Assembly (NCBI GenBank): GCA_027066455.1
Contig: JAMONT010000034.1
Coordinates: 1-42,633, forward strand
Reading direction: 5' to 3'
DNA length: 42,633 nt
DNA from: Candidatus Altimarinota bacterium
GTDB taxonomy: Bacteria > Patescibacteriota > Gracilibacteria > BD1-5 > UBA6164
Shown: positions 1 through 9,347 of the stretch, piece by piece
How positions within the stretch are numbered: the stretch's first letter is position 1
How the letters are laid out: the number at the start of each line of letters is the position of its first letter
The notes under the pieces: generated by a model
The model's database searches: none
Seen by the model: only the letters and a program-made list of their open reading frames with translations
Told to the model about the DNA's origin: nothing
Program-made: the position numbers and the translations under genes

Positions 1-16
1 TAAATGCCTTTCTAAT

Positions 17-1387
17 TTATTTTTTTATAATGAAATACACCTTAGTATGCAATAGTTTTCAATCAGCTCAAAAATATTTTATCTTATATTCATTAGTTCA
101 TTCTTTCATATTTCAATGAATCATATTTGCATGATACCACCAAATAGTTGAATTAGGTGCAAATTTTGTTAGAGTAAAATTATTTACCATAATTTTTGAA
201 ACAACTCAAGCAGGAACTCTTCATTTTATTGTTAATTTTGTATCTGTAGTAGTAAAAGGTTCGTTAGAAGGAAATTCTATTATATAATTATTATTTTCAG
301 GATAATTTACAGTTTGAGCTTTTGGACTATTTTTTCTTCAAATTTTTCAAGTATGATAAAGTGTAATAACTCCTCTTCAAATCAAATCACCTGAATTATC
401 AAAAACTTTATAAATTACATCATTTATTGGTTCTTTTAATTCAAAATTCTTTAATGTAAAAATCCCTAAGCTAGAATCTATAGTTGCTGAAATATTATTT
501 ATTGTAATATCAGAAATATTTTTAGCTATTATTTTTCATCTTATATCAATTTTATTTTCAAAAATTTCTTCTCAATCTTTAACTGTTTTTATTTCAATTA
601 ATTTAGTTTTTTGTAATTTTATTGGTTTTTTTATTTCTGTATTTTTTATTGCTCCTGTAGATGATTCCTTTTTTTCAGCTTTTAATAATTCCACACATTT
701 TACTATACTACACCAAGTCTCATCTAAATAACTTTTTTCAATATCTACAATTTTTGTTTTTATATCAAAATTTTTCTTATGTGCCTCCTTAGATAAAATA
801 GTAATTTTTTTTCATTTTGGAACAATAATAGATTGTGAAGTTTTTGTTTTTACACTTGCATATCAAGATAAAACATAAACAGAGCTAGCAGCTTCATTTT
901 GAGTTAAAGAAACAATTCATTCATCATCTAAATTAACTGTTAAAAAAGTCATTTCTACTTTTGTAGCTTCTTTTGGTTCCAAAAATAAATCAGAAGCCAT
1001 AAGTTTGAAATTATTATTTTTATTTATTTTCAAATCTCATCTAGCATTCAAAATTCATTTTATTTTTTTACTTTTTTCAAAATCAACTATTCCCTTTTCA
1101 ACAAAAAGTTTATTTCAAAAATTAATAGAACTTTTATCTGATAGTTCAGTTTTTTCTTTTTTGTCATTGAATACAAAAGCTTTTGTATTAGGAATTTTAA
1201 AACTTACTTTTACTCAATCACTATTATTTGCATTATCTACTTTTTCAGTTTTTGTAGTTTTATCCTCACCAGATCTGAAAATATTGAAAATAATTAATAC
1301 TGCAAACAATCCTATTATAATAGGAATTATATAATCTTTAACATTTTTTGTTAATTTATTATTTTTTGTCCTTCTATTATTATACAT
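17..1387 (-). CDS. Membrane-anchored FecR-like protein with two Ig-like domains
   Basis: A 456-residue protein when TGA is read as Gly. A short basic cytoplasmic stretch is followed by one hydrophobic anchor at about residues 21-37, so the rest should lie outside the membrane. Residues about 165-215 resemble a FecR domain: a beta-rich stretch with SVYVLSGYASVKT, then a VPKGKKITI turn. Two repeats near residues 275-345 and 375-456 have the look of glucodextranase-B-type Ig folds (IDIRGKI..., LTIKGRVPAG..., ending in a G-x-L tail). FecR plus Ig-like proteins are common envelope proteins in Patescibacteria; the ligand is unknown. It is the last gene of a minus-strand run and probably has its own promoter. 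Both ends are in one frame and no TAA or TAG interrupts it. The domain assignment is by eye. Confidence 0.8.
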
Positions 1388-1428
1388 TTTATTTATTAGT
1401 TAAATTTAAAAAAAATCTCAATATAGTA

Positions 1429-1456
1429 AATATATGAATTTTATATTTAATATCAA
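1429..1456 (-). promoter_or_regulatory. Possible sigma-70 promoter of the FecR/Ig gene
   Basis: On the minus strand TTGATA (1456-1451) and TATATT (1434-1429) are separated by 16 bases and sit about 45 bases upstream of the ATG at 1387. In DNA this A+T-rich, chance matches are common, so this is only a candidate. Confidence 0.35.
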
Positions 1457-1502
1457 GATTTTTTTAGTGTTTTTTACAATTTTCTATTGACAATATTTTT
1501 TT

Positions 1503-1721
1503 TTATTTTTTAAACATATTTTTAATTTTATCTTTTACAAAGTCAGGGACTTGTTTATAAGCTCAAAAAGCCAAAGTTACTTTTTCAACATAACCAGTTA
1601 CTTTATTAATTGTTCAAAGAATTCTATTAATTTTTATTAAAATCAAAGTTAACATTGTTCAAATAGCTAGAAAAAAAATTGTCAAAGCTATATATAAAAG
1701 TTCTAAATAAGTTATATCCAT
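1503..1721 (-). CDS. Small single-pass membrane protein (72 aa)
   Basis: Starts MDITYLELLYIALTIFFLAI: one N-terminal transmembrane helix (about residues 5-30) followed by a basic amphipathic tail ending KDKIKNMFKK. Two or three glycines are TGA. I do not recognise a family; the architecture (one helix plus a charged cytoplasmic tail) resembles DUF948-like or phage-shock-like accessory proteins, but that is only a resemblance. It lies between the FecR/Ig gene and a toxin-antitoxin pair on the same strand, separated from both by more than 100 bases, so it may be transcribed on its own. Confidence 0.65.
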
Positions 1722-1841
1722 TTATTATTTTTTAAATTATAAAATTAATTTTCACTATTATATTCTTTTTTTCAAAAAAATCTAGAGAATTTTTTATTTT
1801 TTTTAAATTAAAAATTAATTTATTCTATTATATTCTTTTTT

Positions 1842-2135
1842 TTATAAAACTTCTTCATAATTTTGAGCTTGTCATAAAATTCTATAAATAATTACAATTT
1901 TTTTTTCTTCATCAATATAATAAATAATTCTTTTATTTTCAATATTAATTGAACGATAATCTTTATAAAATACCTGATACATATAAGGAAAGATTGATAA
2001 TATTCACATTGAACCAATTATTTTTCATACAATTTGCTCAGCTTTATTTATAGAAAAAGTCATTCTTTCAATATAATCTGAAATATTATCTAAATCATTA
2101 TTTATATCATCTCAAAATATTATTTTATATTCCAT
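1842..2135 (-). CDS. RelE/ParE-type toxin of a type II toxin-antitoxin pair
   Basis: A 97-residue protein starting MEYKIIFGDDINNDLDNISDYIE, with the ParE/RelE layout: two N-terminal helices, a central segment (FPYMYQVFYKDYRSI) and a beta-strand pair carrying RIIYYIDEEKKIVIIYRIL, ending near GQAQNYEEVL. In this superfamily the toxins either cleave ribosome-bound mRNA (RelE) or poison gyrase (ParE); the sequence does not separate the two, though the C-terminal VIIYRILGQ-like strand is more typical of ParE. The start codon lies one base after the antitoxin stop, so the two are surely co-transcribed. Length is normal for the family and the gene is intact. Confidence 0.82.
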
Positions 2136-2136
2136 A

Positions 2137-2322
2137 CTATTTAGAAGTTAAAAAAGTACTTTTTCTATTTTTATAACTTTTCCAAATTTCTTCAATAGTA
2201 TAAGTTTTCATTTCTCAAGCCAAATATCTTTTATGTTGCTTATCTAAACTTTCACAAAGTTCTTTAAAACTCATTTCTGTTTCTTGAAAATTTTGTATTT
2301 TTTTTTCTTCTATTTTAAACAT
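2137..2322 (-). CDS. Small antitoxin preceding the ParE-like toxin
   Basis: A 61-residue acidic and basic helical protein placed immediately upstream of the toxin gene, in the antitoxin-first order usual for ParDE/RelBE. The middle reads MKTYTIEEIW, similar to the short antitoxins that neutralise RelE/ParE toxins (for example those ending in a YTxEEVxxxL-type helix). No clear DNA-binding fold can be assigned by eye. The stop codon lies one base from the toxin ATG. Function is inferred mainly from position, size and partner. Confidence 0.72.
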
Positions 2323-2389
2323 ATTTTTTAAAATTAAAAATTAATTTCTATTATTATATTCTTTTTTTATAAAAAATCTAGAGAATTTT

Positions 2390-3439
2390 TTATTTTTCCA
2401 AATCCATCAAAAGATTTTCAGTTTTTTTTGTGTAACTAATCCCAATGTAATCAATATTATAAACTTCTGATAAAATTATAGAATGTAATCTACTTGCAAA
2501 ATTGAAATCTATTTTTTTCTGAGTATAAATTTCATAAGATTCTGTCATATTTTTACAAATTTTCAATTCAAATTTTTGAGCAAATTTTTTTAAAAAAACA
2601 CAATCATTAGAAAAATCATCAGTTTTGTGAAAACTATGAGGAATTAAAATAATTTTTCAATTTTTTTCTAAAATAATTTTTATCAATTTTTCAATTTTTT
2701 CTTCACTTAAAAATCATCTTCTAAAAGCAATTCAAACATTTTTTCAAGAAAAGTCCAAATTTTTTAAACTATCTAAATCAAAATCTTTATAATCTTTCCA
2801 AAAAACTAAAAATTTATTTTTTTCTAATTTTGTATCTACTCCCTCTCCTGTAGGAGAGGGTTGGGGTGAGGTTTCTTTTTCTAAATTATCAAAAAAAACA
2901 GGATCTTTTATAATTTTAGATTTTATTCAAATTTTATCCAAAATTTCCTTAGAATATTCATCTCGAACAGTTACATTATAAGCTCAAGAAAAAATTTTTT
3001 TTAATTTTTTTAAATTTTTTTTATCACTTATATTTATTCAAACTCACCAAAATAAAATATTTTTTTTGAAAAATCTTATAATTTTTGTTCTAAAATTCCA
3101 CCAAAATAAATTAGAATTTTTTCCTCCAATTTCATTATCAAAAAAAATTCAACCTCATCAAATAACAACCAAATCACTGACAATTATTGTTTTTATAAAA
3201 GTCCAAAAATTTTTTATATTTCTAAAAATATTTTTAATTTTTCTTATTCAAATAGGAAAATATTCCAAATATTCTATATTATTTTTTTTATAAAAAATAT
3301 TTTTTGTATCATAAGAAAAAACAGCAAAAACAGGTTTTTTAGAAGCAAATTGTTTTTCAAGCAAAATAATCTCATTTTTCAAAATAAGTTCATCTCATAG
3401 ATTTTCTGCTCAAATAGAAGCCAAAATTGTTATATTCAT
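2390..3439 (-). CDS. Polysaccharide pyruvyl transferase family protein (CsaB-like)
   Basis: A 349-residue protein matching the polysaccharide pyruvyl transferase family (PF04230), which moves pyruvate from phosphoenolpyruvate onto cell-wall or capsule sugars. Visible marks: N-terminal GDELILKNEI after a first beta strand, a glycine-rich VVIGGGGIFFD segment near residues 93-103 (three of four Gly are TGA), LFWGVGIN, the VRDEYS segment and the C-terminal FASRLHSIILSE signature with the family Arg-His. In some bacteria such enzymes make the pyruvylated wall polymer that anchors SLH domains; the window also holds an SLH-domain protein at 37.3 kb, so a link is plausible but unproven. A G+C-rich palindromic repeat (2839-2872) sits inside the frame and adds the residues TSPQPSPTGEGV. 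The frame stays open across it. Confidence 0.85.
2839..2872 (-). repeat. Palindromic mini-repeat, family P1, in frame inside the pyruvyl transferase gene
   Basis: CCCTCTCCT and AGGAGAGGG (2841-2849, 2852-2860) form a 9-bp stem with a 2-base centre, followed by a TTGGGGTGAGG tail. It is translated as TSPQPSPTGEG. Further family members lie at 22436, 23382 (decayed), 28295 and, degenerate, 20445. Confidence 0.9.
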
Positions 3440-3530
3440 ATTTTATTTTAGAAATTAGTTTTTTAGTTTATTAAAAAATTTTTATGCCAACAGATATTTT
3501 TATTTTTTTAATTTATCTTTTCTTTTTTTT

Positions 3531-3560
3531 CCCCCTTTTGACCAAAAGGGGGTTAGGGGG
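3531..3560. repeat. Palindromic mini-repeat, family P4, intergenic
   Basis: CCCCCTTTT (3531-3539) pairs with AAAAGGGGG (3544-3552) around a 4-base loop, followed by a TTAGGGGG tail. It lies between the pyruvyl transferase start and the stop of the next minus-strand gene. It could act as a terminator for that upstream gene's transcript, but its tail resembles the dispersed G+C-rich repeats of this window. Confidence 0.85.
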
Positions 3561-3568
3561 AATTTTTT

Positions 3569-4507
3569 TTAGTTTCCATTCAAACATTTTCTTGCTTCTG
3601 GTCAAAAATATCATTTTGTTGTTTCTGGCCAATCACATTTTTTTATTAAATATTTTTTCAAAGATTTTTTCAAATTTTCATTATAAATTCCATTTATTTC
3701 TCAATTAAAAAATCATCATTTTTCCAAAAAAATTTGTAAATTTTTTATTTCTTCTTCCATATTTATTGTCCAAGGATACAAATCTTTTTTAAAAATATTT
3801 TTAGCCTGAAAATTTTCTTCTTCCAAATCTTTTTTCTCAAAAAAAGTTTTATTTTTAGCATTTACTTCATCTGCTAATTTTTTTAATTTTTCTTCTAAAA
3901 TTTCTTCATCACTTTTTTTATTTTCAACTTTTATAGTATTTTTTTGAATAATATTAACTTTTTCTGGAAAATAATTGGTGAAATCTTTATAAAAAATAAT
4001 TACTAAAAAAGAAATTATTATTATAGATATTTGTAAAAAATCTAAACTAAAAAAATTAAATTTTCATATAGTTTTTTTTCAAAAATCATAATTTATTTTA
4101 AAACCAAAAAATTTTAAAATAATATAAATTCATAAAAAAGTAAAAAAATAATATTTTAATATATTAGAAAAAATGGGAAAAAAGAAAGAAAAAAGAAAGA
4201 TTAGAGAAAAAATTAAAAAAGAAAAATAAAAAATTTCATTATTATATTTTTTTAAAAAATTATTGTATCAAAAACTATTTTTTCAAAAATTATTTTTTTT
4301 ATATTTAATTAAAAAATATAAAAAACTAAAAATAATAAAAATAATAAAAATTTTTGTTAAAGAAATTTGCTTTATTATTTCATTTCAAAGAGCTAAAAAG
4401 AAAATTATTGCAACAAAAAAATAAAAAAAATCAAAAAATCTTTCTGCCTTAGAATTAAAAAAAGTTTCTAAAAAATTTATTTTTATTTTATTAAATTTAT
4501 TTTTCAT
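3569..4507 (-). CDS. Multi-pass membrane protein with C-terminal peptidoglycan-binding domain
   Basis: A 312-residue protein. About five hydrophobic Phe/Ile-rich helices occupy residues 25-190. A lysine/glutamate-rich helical linker follows, and the C-terminal 70 residues look like a PG_binding_1 domain: LQIFLEKGGFFNGEINGIY, then KSLKKYL and a closing GYFGPEARKCL. The same closing signature (TFGPLARKCL) recurs in the lipoprotein at 21756-23522, so the genome reuses this wall-binding module. The start codon overlaps the end of the upstream gene by 11 bases, so the two membrane proteins are translated from one transcript. The role of the membrane part is not recognisable. Confidence 0.75.
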
Positions 4508-5024
4508 TTTTTATTTGCTTTTTAGAGAGTAAATTTTGGAATATTTCAAGTCAAACTCAAATAATTAAAAAATAATAAGCATAAATACTCAAAATTTCAG
4601 ACATTTTTTTATCTTCAAAAAAAATAAAAAAAATTGTATAACAAAGTAAAACAAGGGCAATTGAAAAAGAAATTCTAGAATCAAGTTTAAAAAAAATACT
4701 AAAAATAATAAATTCTAAAATTAAAAAATTAATTATTTCTAATTCTAAAAATAGTAAAAGTATTGTAAAAAAGATTAAAAGAAAAATTCTAATAAACAAA
4801 TTTTTTTTATCTTTTTCAAAATCTAAGTTTTTAAAATAAAAACTAAAGTCTTCTTTTTTAATAAATTCTATTATTTTGTCAAAAAATACTAATATTAATA
4901 TTCAAAATAAATATATAAAATTGTTATTCAAAGAAAAATCTTTAGAAAAATAACTCAAAAATAAAATAGAAAAAAAGCTAAAAATTAGTACAAAAAATAT
5001 GTATTTAGACAATGTTTGTAACAT
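4497..5024 (-). CDS. Multi-pass membrane protein, unknown function
   Basis: A 175-residue, extremely Phe/Ile/Leu-rich protein with about five predicted membrane helices separated by short charged loops (KKEDF, EKDKKN, EDKKMSE). Only a few residues are TGA-encoded Gly. No catalytic or family motif is visible. It overlaps the following peptidoglycan-binding membrane protein gene by 11 bases, which suggests the two products act together, possibly at the envelope. Composition this hydrophobic can hide homology, so absence of a match by eye means little. Confidence 0.65.
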
Positions 5025-5144
5025 AAAAAATATCAAGTTATAAAGATTATAAATATAGTATACATAGAAATAATATTTTTACAAAAAAAAATAAAAATTA
5101 TGTATTATATAAATTAAATAGTTTTAAATATATTATTAAAAAAA

Positions 5145-5172
5145 AGTAGTAACTATAAAAATAGTTACTACT
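5145..5172 (-). terminator. Rho-independent terminator of ybaB
   Basis: AGTAGTAACTA (5145-5155) pairs perfectly with TAGTTACTACT (5162-5172). An A-run (5136-5145) flanks it on one side, giving a U-tract for the minus-strand transcript that ends about 20 bases after the ybaB stop. Confidence 0.8.
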
Positions 5173-5190
5173 TTCAAAAAAAATATAAAA

Positions 5191-5505
5191 TTACATTCCA
5201 GGCATATCCATTCCCATTTGTCCCATAACTCCTTTCATTTTATCAGCAGCTATTTCTTGAGATTTTTTTACTCATTTATTAACACATTCCATAATTGCTT
5301 CTTCTAAAGCAGTAACACTATCATCAGGTAACCCAGGAATTAAATCTTTAGTTTCAAAATAAACTTTTTCAGCTTTCATTTCTCAATTAAAAGCAATAAC
5401 TAAACCACCTTTTTCAGCTTCAATCAAAGTATTTTCTAGTTCCTTTTTTATTTTCATAGCTTCTTGTTGTAATTTCATCATTTTTTGAGCTTGTCCAAAA
5501 TCCAT
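5191..5505 (-). CDS. ybaB: YbaB/EbfC family nucleoid-associated protein
   Basis: A 104-residue protein with the full YbaB/EbfC layout: MDFGQAQKMMKLQQEAMKIK as the first long helix, the ENTLIEAEKGGLVIAFNGEMK strand pair (Gly at TGA), the conserved DSVTALEEAIMECVNKGVKKS helix and a Met/Gly-rich C-terminus (GVMGQMGMDMPGM). Family members are dimeric DNA-binding proteins that coat the nucleoid and are often found near recombination genes (recR, dnaX); here no such partner is adjacent. It is a single gene closed by a strong hairpin terminator and divergent from the promoter at 5617. Confidence 0.9.
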
Positions 5506-5616
5506 ATTTTTTATGATTATTATATAATATATTGTTGAATTTATCAGTAATTTTTATAAAAAAATCTTCTTTCAACAAAAAATATTATATAATTTTTATT
5601 TTTTTTTGCAAATTTT

Positions 5617-5645
5617 TTGACACATTTTCTTTTTTGTGATAAAAT
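5617..5645 (+). promoter_or_regulatory. Strong sigma-70 type promoter
   Basis: TTGACA (5617-5622), a 17-base spacer and TAAAAT (5640-5645), about 33 bases before the ATG of the acidic coiled-coil gene. This matches the consensus spacing exactly. Confidence 0.75.
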
Positions 5646-5678
5646 ATTTATGTAATTTATAAAATAACTATTATTTTT

Positions 5679-6437
5679 ATGTGAAAAACATTTATAGATG
5701 ATGATGATGAAGATCTTATCATTATTCAGGATAATCCAGAAGAATTAGAAGAAATTAATTCTAATCCAACTATAGAAAAAACAGAAGATTTTATTTTAAA
5801 TACTGAAAAAGATAAAGAAACAGATGATTTATTTGAATTTTCTGTAGATGATATTAAAGAAGAATCATTGAAAGATATCACAACAAATTGAACTTCTGAT
5901 TTTAATATTAATCCAACAGAAGTAAAAGAAGAATTATCTGATGATTTGGATTTATTTTGAGATGATTCTGAAATTTCAAAACCAGAAGTAGAAACTGCAA
6001 AAATAGAAAAAATAGAGGAAGATGGAGATTTTGATTTATTTTGAGATGATTCTAAAGTAGAAGAAAAAATAGAAGAAATAGAAAAAACAGAAAAATTAGA
6101 AGAAGAAGATTTAGAAAAATTTGGAGATTTAGAAGATTCAATAACTACAGAAGATGTTTTAGAACCTTTAGTAATTTCTTCAGTTTTAGCTAAAACAATT
6201 AGTGAATTAAGAACTAAATGAGAAATTGATGAAAAATTAAAAATAAAAAAACAAGATAAAAAAACTGATTTAGAAACAAAAATAAAAGATTTACAAACTC
6301 AAGTTAGAGAATTAAATAAAGAAATAAAAGAAATAGAAGAACAAGAAGTAGAAACTAAAAAAGTTATAAATAATCTGGAAAAAATGCAAAATGATAGTAA
6401 TTCAAAAACTCCAAGAACTAATAATAGGAGAAAATAA
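5679..6437 (+). CDS. Acidic coiled-coil protein with repeated DLFGDDS motif
   Basis: A 252-residue protein that I cannot assign to a family. It begins MGKTFIDDDDED and is rich in Asp/Glu for the first 160 residues. A short motif occurs twice, LDLFGDDS and FDLFGDDS (the Gly is TGA both times). Residues about 175-235 form a Lys/Glu coiled coil (KIKDLQTQVRELNKEIKEIE), and the tail is basic (TPRTNNRRK). There is no signal peptide or membrane segment, so it is probably cytoplasmic. Acidic repeats with a Phe such as DLFG often serve as short docking motifs, but that is only a guess. It has its own promoter and terminator, so it is a monocistronic unit. Confidence 0.7.
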
Positions 6438-6475
6438 AAAATGCTTTAACTCTTGAGTTTCTTTTAGAAATTCAT

Positions 6476-6509
6476 AAAAAAACTTAGAAAAATATTTCTA
6501 AGTTTTTTT
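6476..6509 (+). terminator. Rho-independent terminator
   Basis: CTTAGAAA (6483-6490) pairs with TTTCTAAG (6495-6502), extended by an upstream A-run and a downstream T-run. It lies about 40 bases after the stop at 6437. Confidence 0.75.
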
Positions 6510-6561
6510 ATATTCTATACAATATTTGAATAAAAAGTAAAAAGAATTTTCTATAGTTTTT

Positions 6562-6589
6562 TTGACAAAAAGTATTATAAAATTATACT
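6562..6589 (+). promoter_or_regulatory. Sigma-70 type promoter of the PPM-like membrane gene
   Basis: TTGACA (6562-6567), a 16-base spacer and TATACT (6584-6589). It leaves a leader of about 115 bases before the ATG at 6712. Confidence 0.7.
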
Positions 6590-6596
6590 AAGCTTG

Positions 6597-6614
6597 TTAA
6601 GAAAATTTTCTTAA
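6597..6614. promoter_or_regulatory. Perfect 18-bp palindrome at the presumed transcription start
   Basis: TTAAGAAAATTTTCTTAA is fully symmetric and begins 8 bases after the -10 box, where a repressor would block initiation. A second dyad, ACTTTTTTTAAAAAAGT, follows in the leader. Operator function is inferred from position only. Confidence 0.45.
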
Positions 6615-6711
6615 ATTATAATAATTTTTAACTTTTTTTAAAAAAGTGTTTAAATATGATATAAAATACATAGAAAAAAAAGAACATAATAACCAAGTTT
6701 TGTCTAAACAA

Positions 6712-8568
6712 ATGGAAGTCTGAAACTTGCACATTTTTTTGATTTTAGATACTTTTGAAGAAAAAATAGCAAATTTATTATTGAATAAAATAATAGATGT
6801 TTTAGTTGAAGATTTGGTAGAAAAAGATGTTTATAATAGTTTTTCAGATACTTTGGAAAAAATAAATAAATTTTTAAAAGAAATAAAAATAGTTGATGAA
6901 GATGAAGAAGATATTAATGAAACTAGCCTTTTAATAGGAATTTTAGATGATAAATGAAATTTACATTTTTCAAAAACTTGAAAAGCTTCATCTTATTTAA
7001 TTAGAAATTTGAATGAAATTTCTGAAATTACTGACAAAAAATCCAATTTTGAAAATTTTACTTTTGTTTCTAGTTGAAAATTAGAAAAAGGTGATTTGAT
7101 AGTTTTTTCAAATAAAAGACTTTTGAATTATTTAGCAAAAAGTGATTTAATTGATATTTGGGAAAGAAAAGATTTGGAAAAATCTAATCAATGAGTTGCA
7201 AATATTCTTCAATATGAAAAAACTAAATCAAATATTTCTTTTTTGTCTTTAAAATTTTATTGAAATGAAGATGAAACAAAAAAAATAGATGGTTTTATTC
7301 CTTTTTTAATAGAAAAATGAAAAACTTTTTTTCAAAAACCTCAAAAAAATTTAACAAAAGTTTATAAAAGAATTTCAAAACAAAATAAACTTGTGAAAAA
7401 TATATTTTTTATTTTATGAATTTTTGTATCTATCTATATTTTGTATTTTATTGTTGCAAAAGTTATTTATGAATGAAGTTTGAATACAAGTGTAGAAGAA
7501 ACTCAAATTGAAGTAACAGAAGCTAGAGATTATATTGGTTATGCTATAGAAGCTAAAAATTGAAAAGACCATTCTAATTTTAATATTAATATAAAAAAAG
7601 CTGAGGAAATAACGCAAAATATAATTAAAAAGAAAATTTTGAAAAATGAAACAGATCTTTTAATTAGAGATATAGCAAGTTTGAAACAAGACTTTAATAA
7701 TGTAAAGATTTTTGGTTCAAATGATGATAATTTGGTTGCTAAAACAAGTGAAAAAAATACTATAAAAATTATTGAAAATAGAAATAAAGTTTTTGTAATT
7801 TGAGAAGATAAAATTATTTGACCAATTATTTCTTGAAAAGTTCCAGTAAGAAATATTTTTAATAAAATGACTAAATGAGATAAATTTATTGATGCAATTA
7901 GTGTTTGAGAAAATATTTTACTTTTAACAAAAGAAAATAGAGTTGTAAAATTTTCTAGAAATAAAAATTTTTCTTATGTAAAAGTTATATGACAAAAAAA
8001 ATGGCAACAAGCACATTCTATAAAAAAATTTGCTAGTAATATTTATTTAATTGGAGATGATAATCAAATTTATAAACATAAATTAGCATGAGCAAATTCT
8101 TATACTTCTGGGGAAGCTTACCTTAGGAAACAAGATGTTTTACAAATTGGAAAAATTATGGCTAGTTGAATAGATTGATGAATTTATATTTTAAAAGAAG
8201 ATTTATCTTTAATAAAATTTTTCAAAAAATGAAATGTTGTTGAATCAATTATGTTAAATAAATTTCCTTTGAATTATAATTTAGAAAAAGAAAATTCTAA
8301 AATAGATATTATAATTCCAGAAAAATCTAAATTTGTATTTTTCTTTTTAAATAACAAAATTTGGGTAACAAAACCTAATTCTACTAATTATGAATCTGTG
8401 AAAAATTTGACTTTTTTATGACAAATTGAGGCAAATAAATTTTCTATAAAATCTTTTGTTGTAAAAGGAAATTCTGAAATTTTGATTTTGAATGAAAATT
8501 GAGTTTATAAATTTAATTTTTGAGTCAAAGAAAAAGATGACTGAACTTTAGATTTGGTTTTGAATTAA
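6712..8568 (+). CDS. PPM phosphatase-like membrane protein with C-terminal beta-propeller-like half
   Basis: A 618-residue protein. Residues 1-165 look like part of a PPM/SpoIIE-type phosphatase fold: NLHIFLILDTFEEKIANLL, ETSLLIGILDD, LHFSKTGKASSYLIR, FTFVSSGKLEKGDLIVFSN. The N-terminal metal-binding DG motif of active PP2C is not visible, so it may be a pseudo-phosphatase or sensing module. One membrane helix follows at about 230-250 (FFILGIFVSIYILYFI). The C-terminal 300 residues are beta-rich with repeated blade-like strands (NIYLIGDDNQIYKHKLAG, GGIYILKEDLSLIKFF). This suggests a transmembrane signalling protein with an external propeller. Many TGA codons fall in the conserved glycines. 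It is a single gene with a 115-base leader carrying a palindrome. Confidence 0.7.
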
Positions 8569-8614
8569 GAAAAAAAGCTAAAAAATTAATTTAGTAAAAT
8601 AAAATTCTATAATT

Positions 8615-8902
8615 ATGAACAATAAAAATGCAGAAAAAAAAATAAAGGAAGTTTTATTTAAACAAATAAATAAACAAAAATTCAAAGTCTTTTTATTTTG
8701 AAGTAGAGCAAAATGAGATTATAAAAAAAATTCTGATTATGATATTTGAATATTATGAAAAGAAAAATTAGATTATAAAAAATATTTGAATTTAAAAATT
8801 GCTTTAGATGAATTACCTTATTTAATTGATGTTGTAGATTTTAATGATACTTCAAAAGATTTTAAAAAAATAGCTCTTAAATACACAAAAAAATGGAATT
8901 AA
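8615..8902 (+). CDS. MNT-type nucleotidyltransferase (antitoxin of a HEPN-MNT pair)
   Basis: A 95-residue minimal nucleotidyltransferase of the polymerase-beta superfamily. The active-site signature is intact: F28-G29-S30-R31-A32 followed by S40-D41-Y42-D43, giving the two metal-binding Asp residues of the GS...DxD motif. In the HEPN-MNT (type VII) systems studied so far, this protein inactivates the HEPN RNase partner by AMPylation or by complex formation. Its reading frame overlaps the next gene by 10 bases, ensuring coupled translation. The glycines of the signature are TGA codons, so under the standard code this gene would be lost. Confidence 0.88.
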
Positions 8903-9294
8903 TAAGAATAGAAAAACAAATATTACTTTTAGAGAAAGCTTACAAAACTTTAGATGAAGCTATGAAATTGAAAAATTATTCAGCTTTAGAACAAGACTGA
9001 ACTATACAAAGATTTGAATATACAATTGAATTAACTTGGAAAACTCTGAAAAAAATATTGGAATATGAAATGTGAGAATGTAACTTATTTCCAAAAGAAA
9101 TTTTTAAAGAATTTTATAAAATAGAAATAGTTGAAGATTTAGAAGTATGGTTTCAATTACTAAAAGAAAGAAACACTTTAAGCCATTTTTATAGTGAATA
9201 TATTTCAAATAATTCATTTGTATTTCTTAAAGAAAATTACAATGTTATTTGAAAATTAATAGAAAAGTTAAAAAACAAATATTTAAAAGAATAA
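8893..9294 (+). CDS. HEPN toxin of the HI0074 / nucleotidyltransferase substrate-binding family
   Basis: A 133-residue all-helical protein of the HI0074-type family (PF08780). The HEPN ribonuclease motif R-x4-H is present as R93-N-T-L-S-H98 followed by FY, so it should be an active toxin. Other family marks are the EQDGTIQRFEYTIELTWKTLK helix pair and the FPKEIFKEFYK turn. It overlaps the MNT gene by 10 bases, the classic order and arrangement of HEPN-MNT modules, which act as toxin-antitoxin or antiphage systems. The module stands alone between the PPM-like gene and the stomatin gene. Confidence 0.88.
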
Positions 9295-9347
9295 AAAATA
9301 TTTGTGTAATAAAAAAATTTATTTTAATATTTAATTTATAAAAAATT

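Noticed and set aside
3066-3293. Open frame on the plus strand opposite the pyruvyl transferase gene
   Set aside because: It is antisense to a complete conserved gene and has no recognisable product; A+T-rich genes with few stops on the other strand produce such frames.
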